A DNA stretch of 64,000 bases from Rhodospirillales bacterium (GTDB lineage: Bacteria > Pseudomonadota > Alphaproteobacteria > TMED109). The notes under the pieces were generated by a model. That model was given only the letters and a program-made list of their open reading frames with translations, made no database searches and was not told where the DNA came from. Below, one piece after another: positions 53,006 to 62,701 of the stretch. The stretch spans positions 47,405 to 111,404 of the forward strand of contig JAPPED010000022.1 of the NCBI GenBank assembly GCA_028824295.1. The letters are read 5' to 3'. Both the position numbers and the translations under genes were made by a program. How positions within the stretch are numbered: position 1 is the first letter of the stretch; every line of letters begins with the position of its first letter.

Positions 53006-53859
53006 CGTACTCTCCTCCTACCGACTGCACGCCATCGAACTCCCGTGTCACGTCCCTGGTCACCTGCGTTCATGGCGACCCCGCATTTCTCCGGCCAGAA
53101 AGCCCTCGCCTATCCCGACTCGCCCCGACCCGAATGTCGAATTGCGCACACCGACGTGAGACACCGAACAAAACGGCCCCACAACGTTTTCATCTAACGC
53201 CATGGACGCGCTATGTGAAATTCATTTTTACAATAGTTTTATGAGCTTATTGCATGTATCTGTAGGATGTGTGGCGTCCATTGGCGTTGTTGGTCGTCTT
53301 ATTACCGCCTTTGACAAAAGACCGGACCGGGAATTTGCGAGCGCCGGGCAGCCGAGCCAGTGCAATCGATTGCCGCGCACGAACAGCCGGTGCCGGTGGC
53401 ATCGCCGGGAACGGTGCGAATGGGCCCCGCGCAACCCGACCGGCAACATCGGTCCCGCCCGGGACACCGCATCGACGGACCCGTTCTCAGGACGGCCGTG
53501 GTTTCCCGCGATTGACCGTTGCAACGCAGGAAAGGTTCCGATCCGCAGGGAGGCAACCTGCCCGAACGCTTCACGCCTCCATGCCGGCTCTCGTGACCAG
53601 CGGCTCGTTCGTTATCCTCCCGGTGTTGGCACGTGGAGCGGTCAAGATGTAAGGCCATTCTGACAAGGCCTTGACGGGAATCGTCGCGCCGACGGAGTTC
53701 GTCCTTGGTTCAGGTCTTGGAGGTGGTCGGTTGCGAGCGGTGTATCCGTCCTGGCGACCCCGGCATGTGACCTCGGCCTCTCGCGCAGCCACGACCATTG
53801 GAATGCCGGCGACGGCGGCCATCCCGCAACCGCCGGCGACACCAAGAACGGAGAGCAGA
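53006..53859. other. Intergenic region with an AT-rich patch
   Basis: About 850 bases between the small HTH gene and the TRAP operon, with no supported gene. Bases 53215-53275 are sharply AT-rich for this genome (TTTTTACAATAGTTTTATGAG). They may carry a promoter or the binding site of the HTH protein; no clean -35/-10 pair was resolved. Confidence 0.4.
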
Positions 53860-54963
53860 ATGTCGATATCGAACCAGACGACCGGGAGTGGCGCCCCTCT
53901 GATCGCCATGACGGTTGCCTTCGTCGTGTGCGTCACCGCACTCGGAACAGTCTCACGCGCCGAAGCGGCGGAATACACCATGGTAGTTCCGCACCTGCTC
54001 CCTGAGGATCTCACCAACAACGAAGTTCAGCCGGCGCTCATGCACTTCGCGTCGCAGGTGGAAGCGCGTACCGACGGCGACATTGACGTCCAGATCTTCG
54101 GAGCCGGCCAATTGGGGTCGGAAGTCGAGAACGGAAAGGAAGCACAGATCGGGAAGACCGTTCAGTCGGCCGTCATGTCATCCGGGGCCATGTCCTCGTT
54201 CTTCAAGGACTATCAAATCATCACGACCCCGTTCCTGTTCCCGAACTACCACGTGGCAAGGGCCTACTTCGATGGAGCGTGGCACGCGAATTTCATGCGC
54301 GGTGCCATCGAGTCCTCCGGACTTCGCTACCTAGGCACATTCGATGACGGTGGCGGCTTCGTAGCCTTCACCAACAACAAGCGCCTCATCCGTACGGTGG
54401 ACGACATCCAGGGGCTGCGCATCCGGGTCGAGGAAAACCCCGCCCACGTCGCCACCATGAAGGCACTCGGCGCGTCGGCCACCCCGCTGCCATGGGGCGA
54501 AGTCATCACCGCGCTCAGCACCGGCCTTGCAGACGGCCAGTTCAACGCCCCGGGGGCCAGCCTTGCATTCAAGCTATGGGAAGTGAACGACTACACCACC
54601 TGGAGCGGCCACGTCTACAACTCCATTTCCTGGATGGTGAGCGAACGGTGGTACCAGTCGCTGCCCGGGGACTACCAGCGCATCGTCGTGCAGTCGGCAC
54701 GGGAAGCAATCCAGATGGCCCACGGCTTCGCGACCCTTGCCGCTGTGCGGGGGTGGGTTGCCTCGTGCGATGAGTTCGTGGAATGCCACATCCTGACGGC
54801 CGACGAGAAGAAAAGGATGGCGGCGATCGCCCGGCCCGCGTGGCGGCAGTGGATCACGGAGGACTTTGGCGTCGATGCGGGGCTGGTCGACGCGCTGTGG
54901 GTTGAAGTGGACCGGATCGAACAGGCCCTCGCCGCCAGCGACATGGAGCACTACGGGAACTAG
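53860..54963 (+). CDS. dctP: TRAP transporter solute-binding protein (DctP)
   Basis: A 367-residue periplasmic receptor of a tripartite ATP-independent transporter. A signal peptide (LIAMTVAFVVCVTALGTVSRAEA) is followed by YTMVVPHLLPEDLTNNEV. Family blocks include GAGQLGSEVENGKEAQIG, DIQGLRIRVEENP and GLADGQFNAPGAS. The Arg in RIRVEENP is expected to bind the substrate carboxylate. The ATG at 53860 follows GGAGAG. It is followed by the two membrane subunits. The ligand (a carboxylate) is unknown. Confidence 0.92.
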   Translation: MSISNQTTGSGAPLIAMTVAFVVCVTALGTVSRAEAAEYTMVVPHLLPEDLTNNEVQPALMHFASQVEARTDGDIDVQIFGAGQLGSEVENGKEAQIGKTVQSAVMSSGAMSSFFKDYQIITTPFLFPNYHVARAYFDGAWHANFMRGAIESSGLRYLGTFDDGGGFVAFTNNKRLIRTVDDIQGLRIRVEENPAHVATMKALGASATPLPWGEVITALSTGLADGQFNAPGASLAFKLWEVNDYTTWSGHVYNSISWMVSERWYQSLPGDYQRIVVQSAREAIQMAHGFATLAAVRGWVASCDEFVECHILTADEKKRMAAIARPAWRQWITEDFGVDAGLVDALWVEVDRIEQALAASDMEHYGN

Positions 54964-55045
54964 GCCACCGGCAAGACGGTCGCCCGGTCCGGCGCTGCGG
55001 TCGCCGTCGCTCTCCCCCCCGGCCAGCGACCGAAACCGGTTTCCC

Positions 55046-55552
55046 ATGCAACGCCTTCGTAGCTTCAGCGACCAGCTCAACGTCGTGGTCATCTACGTCT
55101 GCGTCGCGTTCGTCGGCGTGATGCTTGCGATCTCGTTTGCGGGTTCGTTCTACATGGTGATCACCGGAGACTCGCTGAGTTGGACCTACTCGCTTGCCCG
55201 CCTCTTCGTGCCATGGATCGGGCTCCTTAGCTCCACCGTTGCGCTCCGCTACGGAGAGCACGTCGCCATGACGCTGGTATCGAGGAATCTTCCTCGACCG
55301 TGGGCACGGACGATGCAATGGCTGGTGCTCGCGTCGCTCGCGTTGCTGGGATTGCTGCTGATCGAGACCGGTTGGGACTTCTTCCTGAATTCCACCCAGT
55401 ACTACATGGTCTCCGACCAGTTTCAGGTGCACCACCGCTGGGTAGCGGCGGCCGTCCCGATCACGGGGGTGATCATCCTTGTGCACCTGGTGCACGGGCA
55501 CGTCCTCCTCCGACCATCGCCGGACAGCCCCGACGGGGAACACGACGCGTGA
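55046..55552 (+). CDS. dctQ: TRAP transporter small permease (DctQ)
   Basis: A 168-residue membrane protein with four predicted helices, the small subunit of the TRAP permease. Its first helix (VVVIYVCVAFVGVMLAISFAGSF) and a middle segment (LARLFVPWIGLLSSTVALRYGEHVAM) fit DctQ. It lies 82 bases after dctP and overlaps the large permease by four bases (GTGA). Confidence 0.9.
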   Translation: MQRLRSFSDQLNVVVIYVCVAFVGVMLAISFAGSFYMVITGDSLSWTYSLARLFVPWIGLLSSTVALRYGEHVAMTLVSRNLPRPWARTMQWLVLASLALLGLLLIETGWDFFLNSTQYYMVSDQFQVHHRWVAAAVPITGVIILVHLVHGHVLLRPSPDSPDGEHDA

Positions 55553-56826
55553 CCGCCGCCGCGGTTTTCCTGTTCCTTCTCGTGGTGGGAGCACCGGTCG
55601 CGCTCGTGATGGCGTTCTCGGGCCTCGCGGGAGCGATCTCCCTTGGCGGTCTCGACCTGCGCGGCATGCTTGCCGACCGCATGTTCTCCGGCGTCTCGGG
55701 TTTCGTTCTCATTGCGGTCCCGTACTTCATCTTCACCGCGGAGCTGATGAATCAGGCGGGTCTGACCCAGAAGCTCGTGACGTTCAACAACGCCCTGCTC
55801 GGACGAGTCCGCGGCGCGCTCAGCCACGTGAACATCACCACCAGCGTGTTCTTTGCCGGACTCACGGGCGCGGCCATTACCGATGCCGTGGCAATCGGGC
55901 GGCTGATGATCCCGGCCATGAAGAAGGAAGGCTACGACGCCGCCTATGCGGCCGCGGTGACGGCGTGTTCGTCAATCATCGGTCCCATCATCCCGCCGAG
56001 CGTCGTCATGGTCGTCTACGCGTCCATCCTGCGGGACGTTTCCGTACTTGACCTGTTCGCCGGCGGGCTGGTTCCAGGGCTGCTCATGGCCGGGATGCTG
56101 CTCGTGACAAGCAGCATTCTCGCCTACCTCGGAAACCACCCAAAGCACCCGGGTGCGCCACTTCGCATCGCGATCGTTGCCTTCTTCGCATCAGTACCTG
56201 CCCTGTTGGTGCCGCTCATCATCCTCGGCGGCATTCTCGGAGGACTCACCACCATCACGGAAGCCTCCGCCTTCGCCGCGGTCTATGCGCTTCTGATCGG
56301 CCTCTTCGGATACCGGACGCTCAATCTGGCGAAAATCCGCGCTGCCCTGCTCATCACGGTGCGATTCAGCGGGGTCGTGTTCTTCCTGCTGGCGACTTCG
56401 ACCGTGCTCGGGTGGTTCATTACGCGTTCGGGCGTGGCCCGTGAGGCGGCAGGGTTCATCGCGAGCATCAGTACCGAGCCGACCGTCCAGATCCTCCTAG
56501 TGGATCTGTTCCTGATCGCCGTCGGCACCGTGCTGGACGTACTACCGGCACTCATTGTCGTCGCCCCGGTCCTGGTGCCCGCAATGCTCAGCCTGGGTTT
56601 CGATCCCCTTCACTTCGCAATCGTCATGATCGTGACCCTGAACGTCGCCAACATCACGCCGCCCGTCGGGATGACCCTGATGACGGCGTCGCAACTGGCC
56701 GGGGTGACCTACGAGCGCGCGATCCGGGCCTCCATACCGTTCTATGCCAGCCACGTCGCGGTCATCGTAATCGTCTCGCTCTGGCCCAGCCTAGTGCTCT
56801 GGCTGCCCAACCTGATTCGCGGCTAG
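55549..56826 (+). CDS. dctM: TRAP transporter large permease (DctM)
   Basis: A 425-residue membrane protein with about 12 helices, the ion-coupled channel subunit. Conserved blocks are GFVLIAVPYFIFTAELMN, GALSHVNITTSVFFAGLTGAAITDA, CSSIIGPIIPPSVVMVVYA and VGMTLMTASQLAGV. It starts with GTG, overlapping dctQ by four bases; the frame runs further upstream but that extension is out of family. Together with DctP and DctQ it imports carboxylates using a sodium or proton gradient. Confidence 0.93.
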   Translation: MTAAAVFLFLLVVGAPVALVMAFSGLAGAISLGGLDLRGMLADRMFSGVSGFVLIAVPYFIFTAELMNQAGLTQKLVTFNNALLGRVRGALSHVNITTSVFFAGLTGAAITDAVAIGRLMIPAMKKEGYDAAYAAAVTACSSIIGPIIPPSVVMVVYASILRDVSVLDLFAGGLVPGLLMAGMLLVTSSILAYLGNHPKHPGAPLRIAIVAFFASVPALLVPLIILGGILGGLTTITEASAFAAVYALLIGLFGYRTLNLAKIRAALLITVRFSGVVFFLLATSTVLGWFITRSGVAREAAGFIASISTEPTVQILLVDLFLIAVGTVLDVLPALIVVAPVLVPAMLSLGFDPLHFAIVMIVTLNVANITPPVGMTLMTASQLAGVTYERAIRASIPFYASHVAVIVIVSLWPSLVLWLPNLIRG

Positions 56827-57377
56827 GCCGGGCTGCTCCAAACGCGGCCTGCACTAGCTCGTCGGCGCAGCGGTACCGGTCAGCAACGCAAACAGTGCTT
56901 CGCAATTAACTCTGGATCGCGTCCACTTGCAAAAGAAACCTTATACCGGACCCGTGGATTTACTTATACACAATTACTGGTGAAGCTATATCAAGGATAA
57001 CAGCGAGGGTAGTTATTGCCAGTGTTCAATTGAAGACATATCAAGGCATGCAGTATTTGCATGCAACAAGGAATCTTGACTGTAAATCTGGCCGACATCG
57101 CACTACCTTGAACACATGAGAAAGTCGTCTGCTTGTATTCTTCGACCTACTGTCAAAGAGAAATCAGTTCGATCCTTCGTAGCGGATCAAGAACAGTCCT
57201 TTCGTCCACTGGCAATGTCCAACCTGCACCACCTGTTCCCAACGGGCATACCCGCATGGAGACGGCCTGGAGCTGTGCTCCTGACCCACATGCGCCCGAT
57301 ACCGGCTGCCCGGAGAAACCAGGTTGATGCCGGCGAGAAGCATCTATTGGCAAAGCAGCAAGAAAGGAGAACAACGC
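56827..57377. other. AT-rich intergenic region
   Basis: These 551 bases are clearly richer in A and T than the neighbouring genes, especially 56920-57115. They contain ATATCAAGG twice (about 56989 and 57038) and a GCATGCA-GTATT-TGCATGC inverted repeat (57046-57064). A 90-codon frame at 57116 has no motif and is not called. The region probably holds the promoter of the orphan gene that follows. Confidence 0.45.
57046..57064. promoter_or_regulatory. Operator-like inverted repeat
   Basis: GCATGCA (57046-57052) and TGCATGC (57058-57064) flank the 5-base centre GTATT. It lies in AT-rich DNA about 315 bases upstream of the orphan membrane-protein gene. It may be a regulator site; none is assigned. 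Confidence 0.35.
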
Positions 57378-58199
57378 ATGCCCGGTAATCACGCGACGAG
57401 CAATACCGGCGGGCCATCGTCCCGACCCGGTTTCATGGCCAACATGACTCTGGAGCGATTCGCGGCCCTCATGAACACGGTCTGGACGATCCGAATAGTC
57501 CTGTCATGCGCCCTGCTGGCGGTGGTGGTGATCCCCCATCTGGCGAGCTCTCCTGCAGCCAACGTTCCGAACCCAACGAGCTTGACATCGCTTGAGGCGG
57601 CGGCAGTGGACGTCGCCAGGATGGCTGCCGAAACGGAGACGGAACTCGACCGTTTCCTGCGCGAGCCCCGCCGGGTCCTCGCCCATCCCGGGATCCATCG
57701 TCAGCTGCTGGCCGACATCAAGGCGTACAGCAGCCAGATCAAGCGGCCGGAAATGACGGCCTTTGAAGCGCAGGAACCATCTCCCTGTATCGCTGAGGTT
57801 GAGCAGGACGAGATCGACATCAAGACTGCAGCCGCAATGGTGCCGGACGGGCCCACGGCCAAGTCGCCCCGGACAACAGGCTTATCGTGCAGCAGCCATG
57901 TTGCCGGGCAGCTCAAGATCGATGCGAGTTCTTCCGTGGAACCGATCGCCGACTGGGGCACATCGGACTCCCCTCAGTGTGGCGAGGGTCGCGAACTTCC
58001 TACGATTTTCGCCAGCTGGGAAACATCGACAGCGGCACCAGCCCCAGCCCGTGCGCAGGAGCCCGAGCACGGGAGGCTCGAGGACTCAACGCTGAACCGG
58101 GGGGCTGGTCGAGGCTGGATCCGGCTGTCGCACGCCGCGCCCTCCAGCGGGGTTCATCGCGACCTTCGATCAGACCATGGCATTTGTTTCGTGCGTTGA
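57378..58199 (+). CDS. Orphan membrane-anchored protein of unknown function
   Basis: A 273-residue protein that is not recognised. Residues 36-55 (VWTIRIVLSCALLAVVVIPH) form one transmembrane helix. The rest is probably periplasmic and predicted low-complexity or disordered, rich in Ala, Ser, Glu and Pro, with a possible helical segment (DVARMAAETETELDRFLREP). AAGGAGA seven bases before the ATG supports translation. It sits after an AT-rich patch and between unrelated operons, which suggests a lineage-specific or acquired gene. The last 40 residues look poorly conserved and could be read-through. Confidence 0.55.
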   Translation: MPGNHATSNTGGPSSRPGFMANMTLERFAALMNTVWTIRIVLSCALLAVVVIPHLASSPAANVPNPTSLTSLEAAAVDVARMAAETETELDRFLREPRRVLAHPGIHRQLLADIKAYSSQIKRPEMTAFEAQEPSPCIAEVEQDEIDIKTAAAMVPDGPTAKSPRTTGLSCSSHVAGQLKIDASSSVEPIADWGTSDSPQCGEGRELPTIFASWETSTAAPAPARAQEPEHGRLEDSTLNRGAGRGWIRLSHAAPSSGVHRDLRSDHGICFVR

Positions 58200-58280
58200 C
58201 GGGCCAGCGAACTCACCCTGCAGGGCCTTGGGCATCGGTCCATGCAGGGATCCGTTCCTCGCGAACTGCCTTGTCCCGTG

Positions 58281-58526
58281 TCAGCCGCCCGCGATCTTCG
58301 GCATCAGATACACCTCGCTGTCCGGGCCGACTGGCGAAAAGAGCGCATCCTGGTGGATCTCGCCGTCGATGGCGACCGCAATTCCTTCATCAAGGTGTGG
58401 GGCGAGCGCGGGGTAGCGCTCGCCCAACCGGTTGAGCAGGTCACGCACGTTCGAAGCGGGAATGTCCGCCTCGGTGTCGTCACCAACGAGGTGGCGAAAG
58501 TTGCCGGTGAAGACCACGCGCGCCAT
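58281..58526 (-). CDS. MoaD/ThiS-like sulfur-carrier protein
   Basis: An 81-residue ubiquitin-fold protein ending in the diglycine IAGG, where sulfur is loaded as a thiocarboxylate. It begins MARVVFTGNFRHLVG and ends SEVYLMPKIAGG. It starts eight bases after the molybdenum hydroxylase large-subunit gene on the same strand, so it is the last gene of that operon. It could supply sulfur for molybdopterin or to the enzyme's cofactor. No MoaE or adenylyltransferase gene is nearby. The frame extends upstream, but this ATG begins the conserved fold. Confidence 0.82.
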   Translation of the reverse strand: MARVVFTGNFRHLVGDDTEADIPASNVRDLLNRLGERYPALAPHLDEGIAVAIDGEIHQDALFSPVGPDSEVYLMPKIAGG

Positions 58527-58534
58527 GGGATCGG

Positions 58535-60832
58535 TCAGGCCGCCTCGGCGATGCGGGCATCCTCCAGCGCTTTGAGGACCCTGGGCGGGGACATCGGCAA
58601 GTCCATGAACCGCATTCCCAGCGCGCCTTCCACGGCGTTGGCGATGGCGGCCATGGGCGGCACGATCGGCGTCTCCCCGACGCCGCGGACCCCGTACGGA
58701 TGTGTCGGGTTCGGAACCTCCACGATGACCGTGTCGATCATCGGAACGTCCGAGCAGACGGGAATCCGGTAGTCGAGGAAACCGGGGTTCTGCAGCCGCC
58801 CCTTGTCGTCGTAGATGTACTCCTCGTTCAGGGCCCACCCTATTCCCTGGACGGCTCCACCCTGCAGCTGCCCTTCGACATAGCTCGGGTGCACCGCCGT
58901 TCCGGCGTCCTGGATGACCGTGTAGCGCTCGATCGTCACTCTGCCGGTCTCGCGGTCGACGTCCACGTCGACGATATGCGTTCCGAAGCTCGGCCCGGCG
59001 CCTTGCGCGTTGATCTGTGCCCGACCAACGAACGGTCCACCGGTCTTGCCGGCGAGCCTCGCAAGGTCGGCCAGGGATAGCGGGTCGAACTCACCGGCGT
59101 TGGACCCGGCGGGGCGCGCCTCGCCATCGGCCCATTCCACCGCGTCGACCGGAATGTCCCAGACCTTCGCAGCGCGCTCGCACAGCTGCCGGATCATGTC
59201 CTTTCCTGCCTCGACGACGGCCATCCCGCTGGCGAACGCAGTCCGGCTGCCGCCGGTCAGGAAGGTGTAGCCGAGTGTGCTCGTATCGCCGATCAGGGGA
59301 CGGATTCGTTCGACGTCCACGCCCAGTGTTTCGGCTGCCTGCAGGCACAGCGACGCGCGCGAGCCCCCGATATCGGGTGTCCCTGCGACGAGGGCGATGG
59401 TGCCGTCCTCTCCCAGATTGAGCGTCGCACAGGTTTCGCCGCCGATGTTGAACCAGAAGCCGGAAGCAACCCCTCGGCCCTGACCCGGCTTGAGCGGGGC
59501 GCGGTAGTGGTCGTGCGCCTTTGCCTGCTCGAGCGTCTCGACCAGCCCAACCGGCCCGAACGTCGGACCATACGCGGCCTTGGTGCCTTGCTTCGCCGCG
59601 TTCTTCAGCCGGAGCTCGACGGGATCCATCCCGATCCGCTTGGCGAGCTCATCGACGACGGACTCGACCGCGAATTCAGACTGCGGAGCACCCGGCGCAC
59701 GGTACGCGGCCACCTTGGGCCGATTGACCAACACGTCGTAGCCGACGACCTTCACGTGGTCCAGGTCGTACGGGGCGAACGCGCACATACAGCCCGGCTG
59801 GACCGGCGATCCCTGGAAGGCCCCGGCCTGATATTTCAACACGGCCTCCCCTGCCGTAATCCGACCCTCGTTGGTCATCCCGATCTTGACCCACACGCGG
59901 GTACCTGCGGCAGGACCGGAAGCCCGGAACACCTCCTCGCGAGACATGGTCATCTTCACGGGCTGCCCGGACTTGCGCGACAGCATCAGTGCCACCGGCT
60001 CCAGGTATACGACGGTCTTGCCGCCGAACCCTCCGCCGATTTCGGAGGCGGTGACCCGAAGCTTCGATACATCCATGCCGAGGAGCTTCGCGCAGTGCCC
60101 CCGGACCACGAAGTGGCCCTGGGTGGTGCACCAGAGCTCGGCCTGCCCGTCCTCGGAATAGTTTGCGATGCAGGAGTGAGGTTCGATATAGCCCTGATGC
60201 ACGGGCTGCGTGCTGAACTCGCGCTCGATGACGATGTCGGCTTCCGCAAACCCCGCGGCGACGTCGCCGAGCTTGAATTCCACGACCTTGGCGATGTTGG
60301 AGGGTTTCGTGGGGGCCGGTTCGACACCAGCGGTGATCATGTCCTCGTGCAGCAGCGGTGCGTCCGGCGCCATCGCATCGACGACATCAAGGACGTGCGG
60401 GAGGACTTCGTAGTCGACGTCGATCAGAGCCAGCGCCTCTCTCGCCACCTTCTCGCTGACAGCCGCCACCGCGGCGACCGGATGTCCCTCGAACAGCGCC
60501 TTCTCGCGCGCCATGACGTTCCGGACCACGTCACGGTAGTTGACCAGCATCTCGCCGGCCGGCACGAATTCGGAAGAGAGGTCGTTGAAATCGTCGCGGG
60601 TGACCACGGTCTTCACGCCGGGCAGCGCCAGGGCCGCAGACGCATCGATCGACCGGATTCGCGCATGCGCGTGCGGGCTTCGGAGCACCTTGCCCACCAG
60701 CATGTTCGGGAGATGGACATCGGCCCCGAACCGTGCGCGGCCGGTCACCTTGTCGACACCGTCGGGCCGCACCGGCCGGGTTCCGATCCACCGGGTAGCC
60801 CCGTTTGCCTTGCCGTTTGAAGTAGCCGCCAT
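58535..60832 (-). CDS. Molybdenum hydroxylase, large subunit (xanthine dehydrogenase/CoxL family)
   Basis: A 765-residue molybdopterin subunit that hydroxylates an aromatic, purine or aldehyde substrate using water. It begins WIGTRPVRPDGVDKVTGRARFGADV. The moco-binding loop is AYRAPGAPQ, with GGGFGGKT nearby, and the active-site Glu is probably in RGVGETPIVPP. The AYRAPGAPQ loop lacks the Cys of true CO dehydrogenase (form I), so this is a form-II-type enzyme with unknown substrate. It is flanked upstream by its [2Fe-2S] and FAD subunits and downstream by the MoaD-like carrier. Confidence 0.9.
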   Translation of the reverse strand: MAATSNGKANGATRWIGTRPVRPDGVDKVTGRARFGADVHLPNMLVGKVLRSPHAHARIRSIDASAALALPGVKTVVTRDDFNDLSSEFVPAGEMLVNYRDVVRNVMAREKALFEGHPVAAVAAVSEKVAREALALIDVDYEVLPHVLDVVDAMAPDAPLLHEDMITAGVEPAPTKPSNIAKVVEFKLGDVAAGFAEADIVIEREFSTQPVHQGYIEPHSCIANYSEDGQAELWCTTQGHFVVRGHCAKLLGMDVSKLRVTASEIGGGFGGKTVVYLEPVALMLSRKSGQPVKMTMSREEVFRASGPAAGTRVWVKIGMTNEGRITAGEAVLKYQAGAFQGSPVQPGCMCAFAPYDLDHVKVVGYDVLVNRPKVAAYRAPGAPQSEFAVESVVDELAKRIGMDPVELRLKNAAKQGTKAAYGPTFGPVGLVETLEQAKAHDHYRAPLKPGQGRGVASGFWFNIGGETCATLNLGEDGTIALVAGTPDIGGSRASLCLQAAETLGVDVERIRPLIGDTSTLGYTFLTGGSRTAFASGMAVVEAGKDMIRQLCERAAKVWDIPVDAVEWADGEARPAGSNAGEFDPLSLADLARLAGKTGGPFVGRAQINAQGAGPSFGTHIVDVDVDRETGRVTIERYTVIQDAGTAVHPSYVEGQLQGGAVQGIGWALNEEYIYDDKGRLQNPGFLDYRIPVCSDVPMIDTVIVEVPNPTHPYGVRGVGETPIVPPMAAIANAVEGALGMRFMDLPMSPPRVLKALEDARIAEAA

Positions 60833-60835
60833 CGG

Positions 60836-61312
60836 TCAGCCTCCTCGCATCTCTTGCGCCGTGTCTAACACGGCACGCACGATCTTGTCATAACCGGTGC
60901 AGCGGCAGAGATTGCCTGCCAGCCAGTACCGGACCTCGATCTCGGTCGGATCGGGGTTGCGCTCGAGCAGTGACTTCGCGGCCACCAGGATGCCGGGCGT
61001 GCAGACCCCGCACTGAAGCGCCGCGTGCTCGAGGAATTTTGTCTGCAGCGGGTGAAGCTGGTCGCCGTTGGCCATTCCCTCGATCGTTTCGATGGAATGC
61101 CCCTCAGCCTCCACGCCGAGCATCAGGCAGGCGCACACAAGGCGGTCATCGACGATGACGCTGCACGCGCCACAGTCGCCCGAACCGCAACCTTCCTTGC
61201 TGCCAGTGAGGTAGAGTTCATCTCTCAGTACATCGAGCAGGGTCTGCTCGGCGTCACACAGGAATTCGACCGGATCCCCGTTTACGGTCGTCGTGACGTG
61301 TGCCTTGGCCAT
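60836..61312 (-). CDS. Molybdenum hydroxylase [2Fe-2S] small subunit
   Basis: A 158-residue iron-sulfur subunit. The plant-ferredoxin cluster ligands are in [23 protein letters not shown]. The second cluster is bound by QCGVCTPG and NLCRCTGYD. This two-cluster layout is that of CoxS and XdhA-type small subunits. It shares one base with the stop of the FAD subunit (TAATG) and lies three bases before the large subunit, so all three are one transcript. Confidence 0.95.
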   Translation of the reverse strand: MAKAHVTTTVNGDPVEFLCDAEQTLLDVLRDELYLTGSKEGCGSGDCGACSVIVDDRLVCACLMLGVEAEGHSIETIEGMANGDQLHPLQTKFLEHAALQCGVCTPGILVAAKSLLERNPDPTEIEVRYWLAGNLCRCTGYDKIVRAVLDTAQEMRGG

Positions 61313-62175
61313 TATCGCGCCCCCTTAGCCCGCTGGGCGGCAATCTTTGCCGCTCGTGTCGCGAGTACTCCCGCGACCTTGGTTCGGTACTCGACCGTGC
61401 CCCGCTTGTCGTCAATCGGACGACAGGCCGCACTTGCCGCGGCAGCCATGTTCTGCAGGGCTGCGTCGTCGCATTCGGTGCCGACAAGGGCCCGACCCGC
61501 CTCTTCAACGAGGATTACAGTAGGTGCGACGGCACCGAGGGAAACCCGGGCAGTGGCGCAGCGTCCATTGTCGTCAAACGAGAGGTTGACCCCGGCGCCA
61601 ACGACCGCGATGTCCATCTCGGTGCGGGGAATGAAACGCAGGTATGCGTCGGCCGAACGCGGTGGCCGTTTCGGAAATTCGAATGCGACGACGAATTCGC
61701 CGTCGTCAAGAGAGAGCTCGCCAGGTCCCGTGCAAACCTCTTCGACCGGCACGCGGCGCTCGCCGCCCGGACCCGCGATCCTGCACGTGGCAGCGGCGGC
61801 CACCAGGGCAGGCACGGTATCTGCCGCCGGCGATGCGTTGCAGAGATTGCCGGCCAAGCTGGCCCGGCCCTGGATCTGGGTCGAGCCAATGAGCTCGGTC
61901 GCTTCGACCACGCCCGGCCACATTGCCTTGGCAGCCGCGTGCTCTCCCAGCTCAGCGCCTGTGACCGCAGCTCCGATGACGAGCCTGCCGCCTTCTTCGC
62001 GAATCTCCCGGGTTTCGTCGATTCGCTTGATGTCGACGACGAGTTCCGGCGCGATCATGCCGGCACGGAGCTGGACAAGCAGGTCCGTGCCTCCCGCCAG
62101 CACGCGACCCCGCGGGCCACCGCCCGCGAGGAGCTTCACCGCCCCTTCGATGGTTTCGGGTGCCTCATACCGCAC
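61312..62175 (-). CDS. Molybdenum hydroxylase FAD-binding medium subunit
   Basis: A 287-residue FAD subunit of the CoxM type. The FAD motifs are VLAGGTDLLVQLRAG near residue 28 and LAGNLCNASPAADTVPALVA near residue 107, as in this family. It is the first gene of the operon: FAD, [2Fe-2S], large subunit, sulfur carrier. No maturation factor (CoxD/E/F) is seen nearby. Confidence 0.93.
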   Translation of the reverse strand: MRYEAPETIEGAVKLLAGGGPRGRVLAGGTDLLVQLRAGMIAPELVVDIKRIDETREIREEGGRLVIGAAVTGAELGEHAAAKAMWPGVVEATELIGSTQIQGRASLAGNLCNASPAADTVPALVAAAATCRIAGPGGERRVPVEEVCTGPGELSLDDGEFVVAFEFPKRPPRSADAYLRFIPRTEMDIAVVGAGVNLSFDDNGRCATARVSLGAVAPTVILVEEAGRALVGTECDDAALQNMAAAASAACRPIDDKRGTVEYRTKVAGVLATRAAKIAAQRAKGAR

Positions 62176-62701
62176 TCACAACCTCCCCACTGACTTCTGC
62201 TGGTGCAAGGCGCGGTCCCGCCCGCTGCCTCCGATGTTCCGGAAGTCCAATGAAGCATCCGTCTTCGGCGCTGTGCCCGGAGATGGCCGCAGGTGTACGG
62301 GAAAGCGTTCCAGCGGCGGCACCATACCATGCCGGACGACCAGCCGTTGCGCTCAGAGGCCGCACGCCGGCTATCCGTCTCCACGCACAAGCAGGGAACA
62401 CCGAGCGCCTGCGGTTCCGGTCCGAAGATCGTGTCAAGACGATGCGGACTTCCGATGCGGTTGAGCGCCGCGACCACCTGTCTCATGGTGGTCGAAGAAG
62501 GAAACCAAGCTGGACGCATGAACTGCCGCAACGGCAGAGGCCGGGCTGCTCCTCCCTGATCGGAAGCCGGGGCGGCTGCCACCCGACGGAAGTCACGGTG
62601 CTGCGCAGTGACGCGCCGGGTGACGCCGGTGACGGTTGCCGTGGTTCGTCTGCCGAGCGCGATAGCTGCCGCGCCACGTGCCTGCGCGAGAAACCCTTCG
62701 G
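62176..62701. other. Intergenic region without a supported gene
   Basis: These 526 bases lie upstream of the molybdenum hydroxylase operon. Several frames cross them on both strands; all lack motifs and are Arg/Pro-rich. The region must hold the operon's promoter, which was not resolved by eye. Confidence 0.4.

Noticed and set aside
58535..60832. Assignment of the large subunit as true aerobic CO dehydrogenase (CoxL form I)
   Set aside because: The active-site loop reads AYRAPGAPQ and not the AYRCSFR type with the copper-binding Cys, so a form-II-type hydroxylase of unknown substrate fits better.
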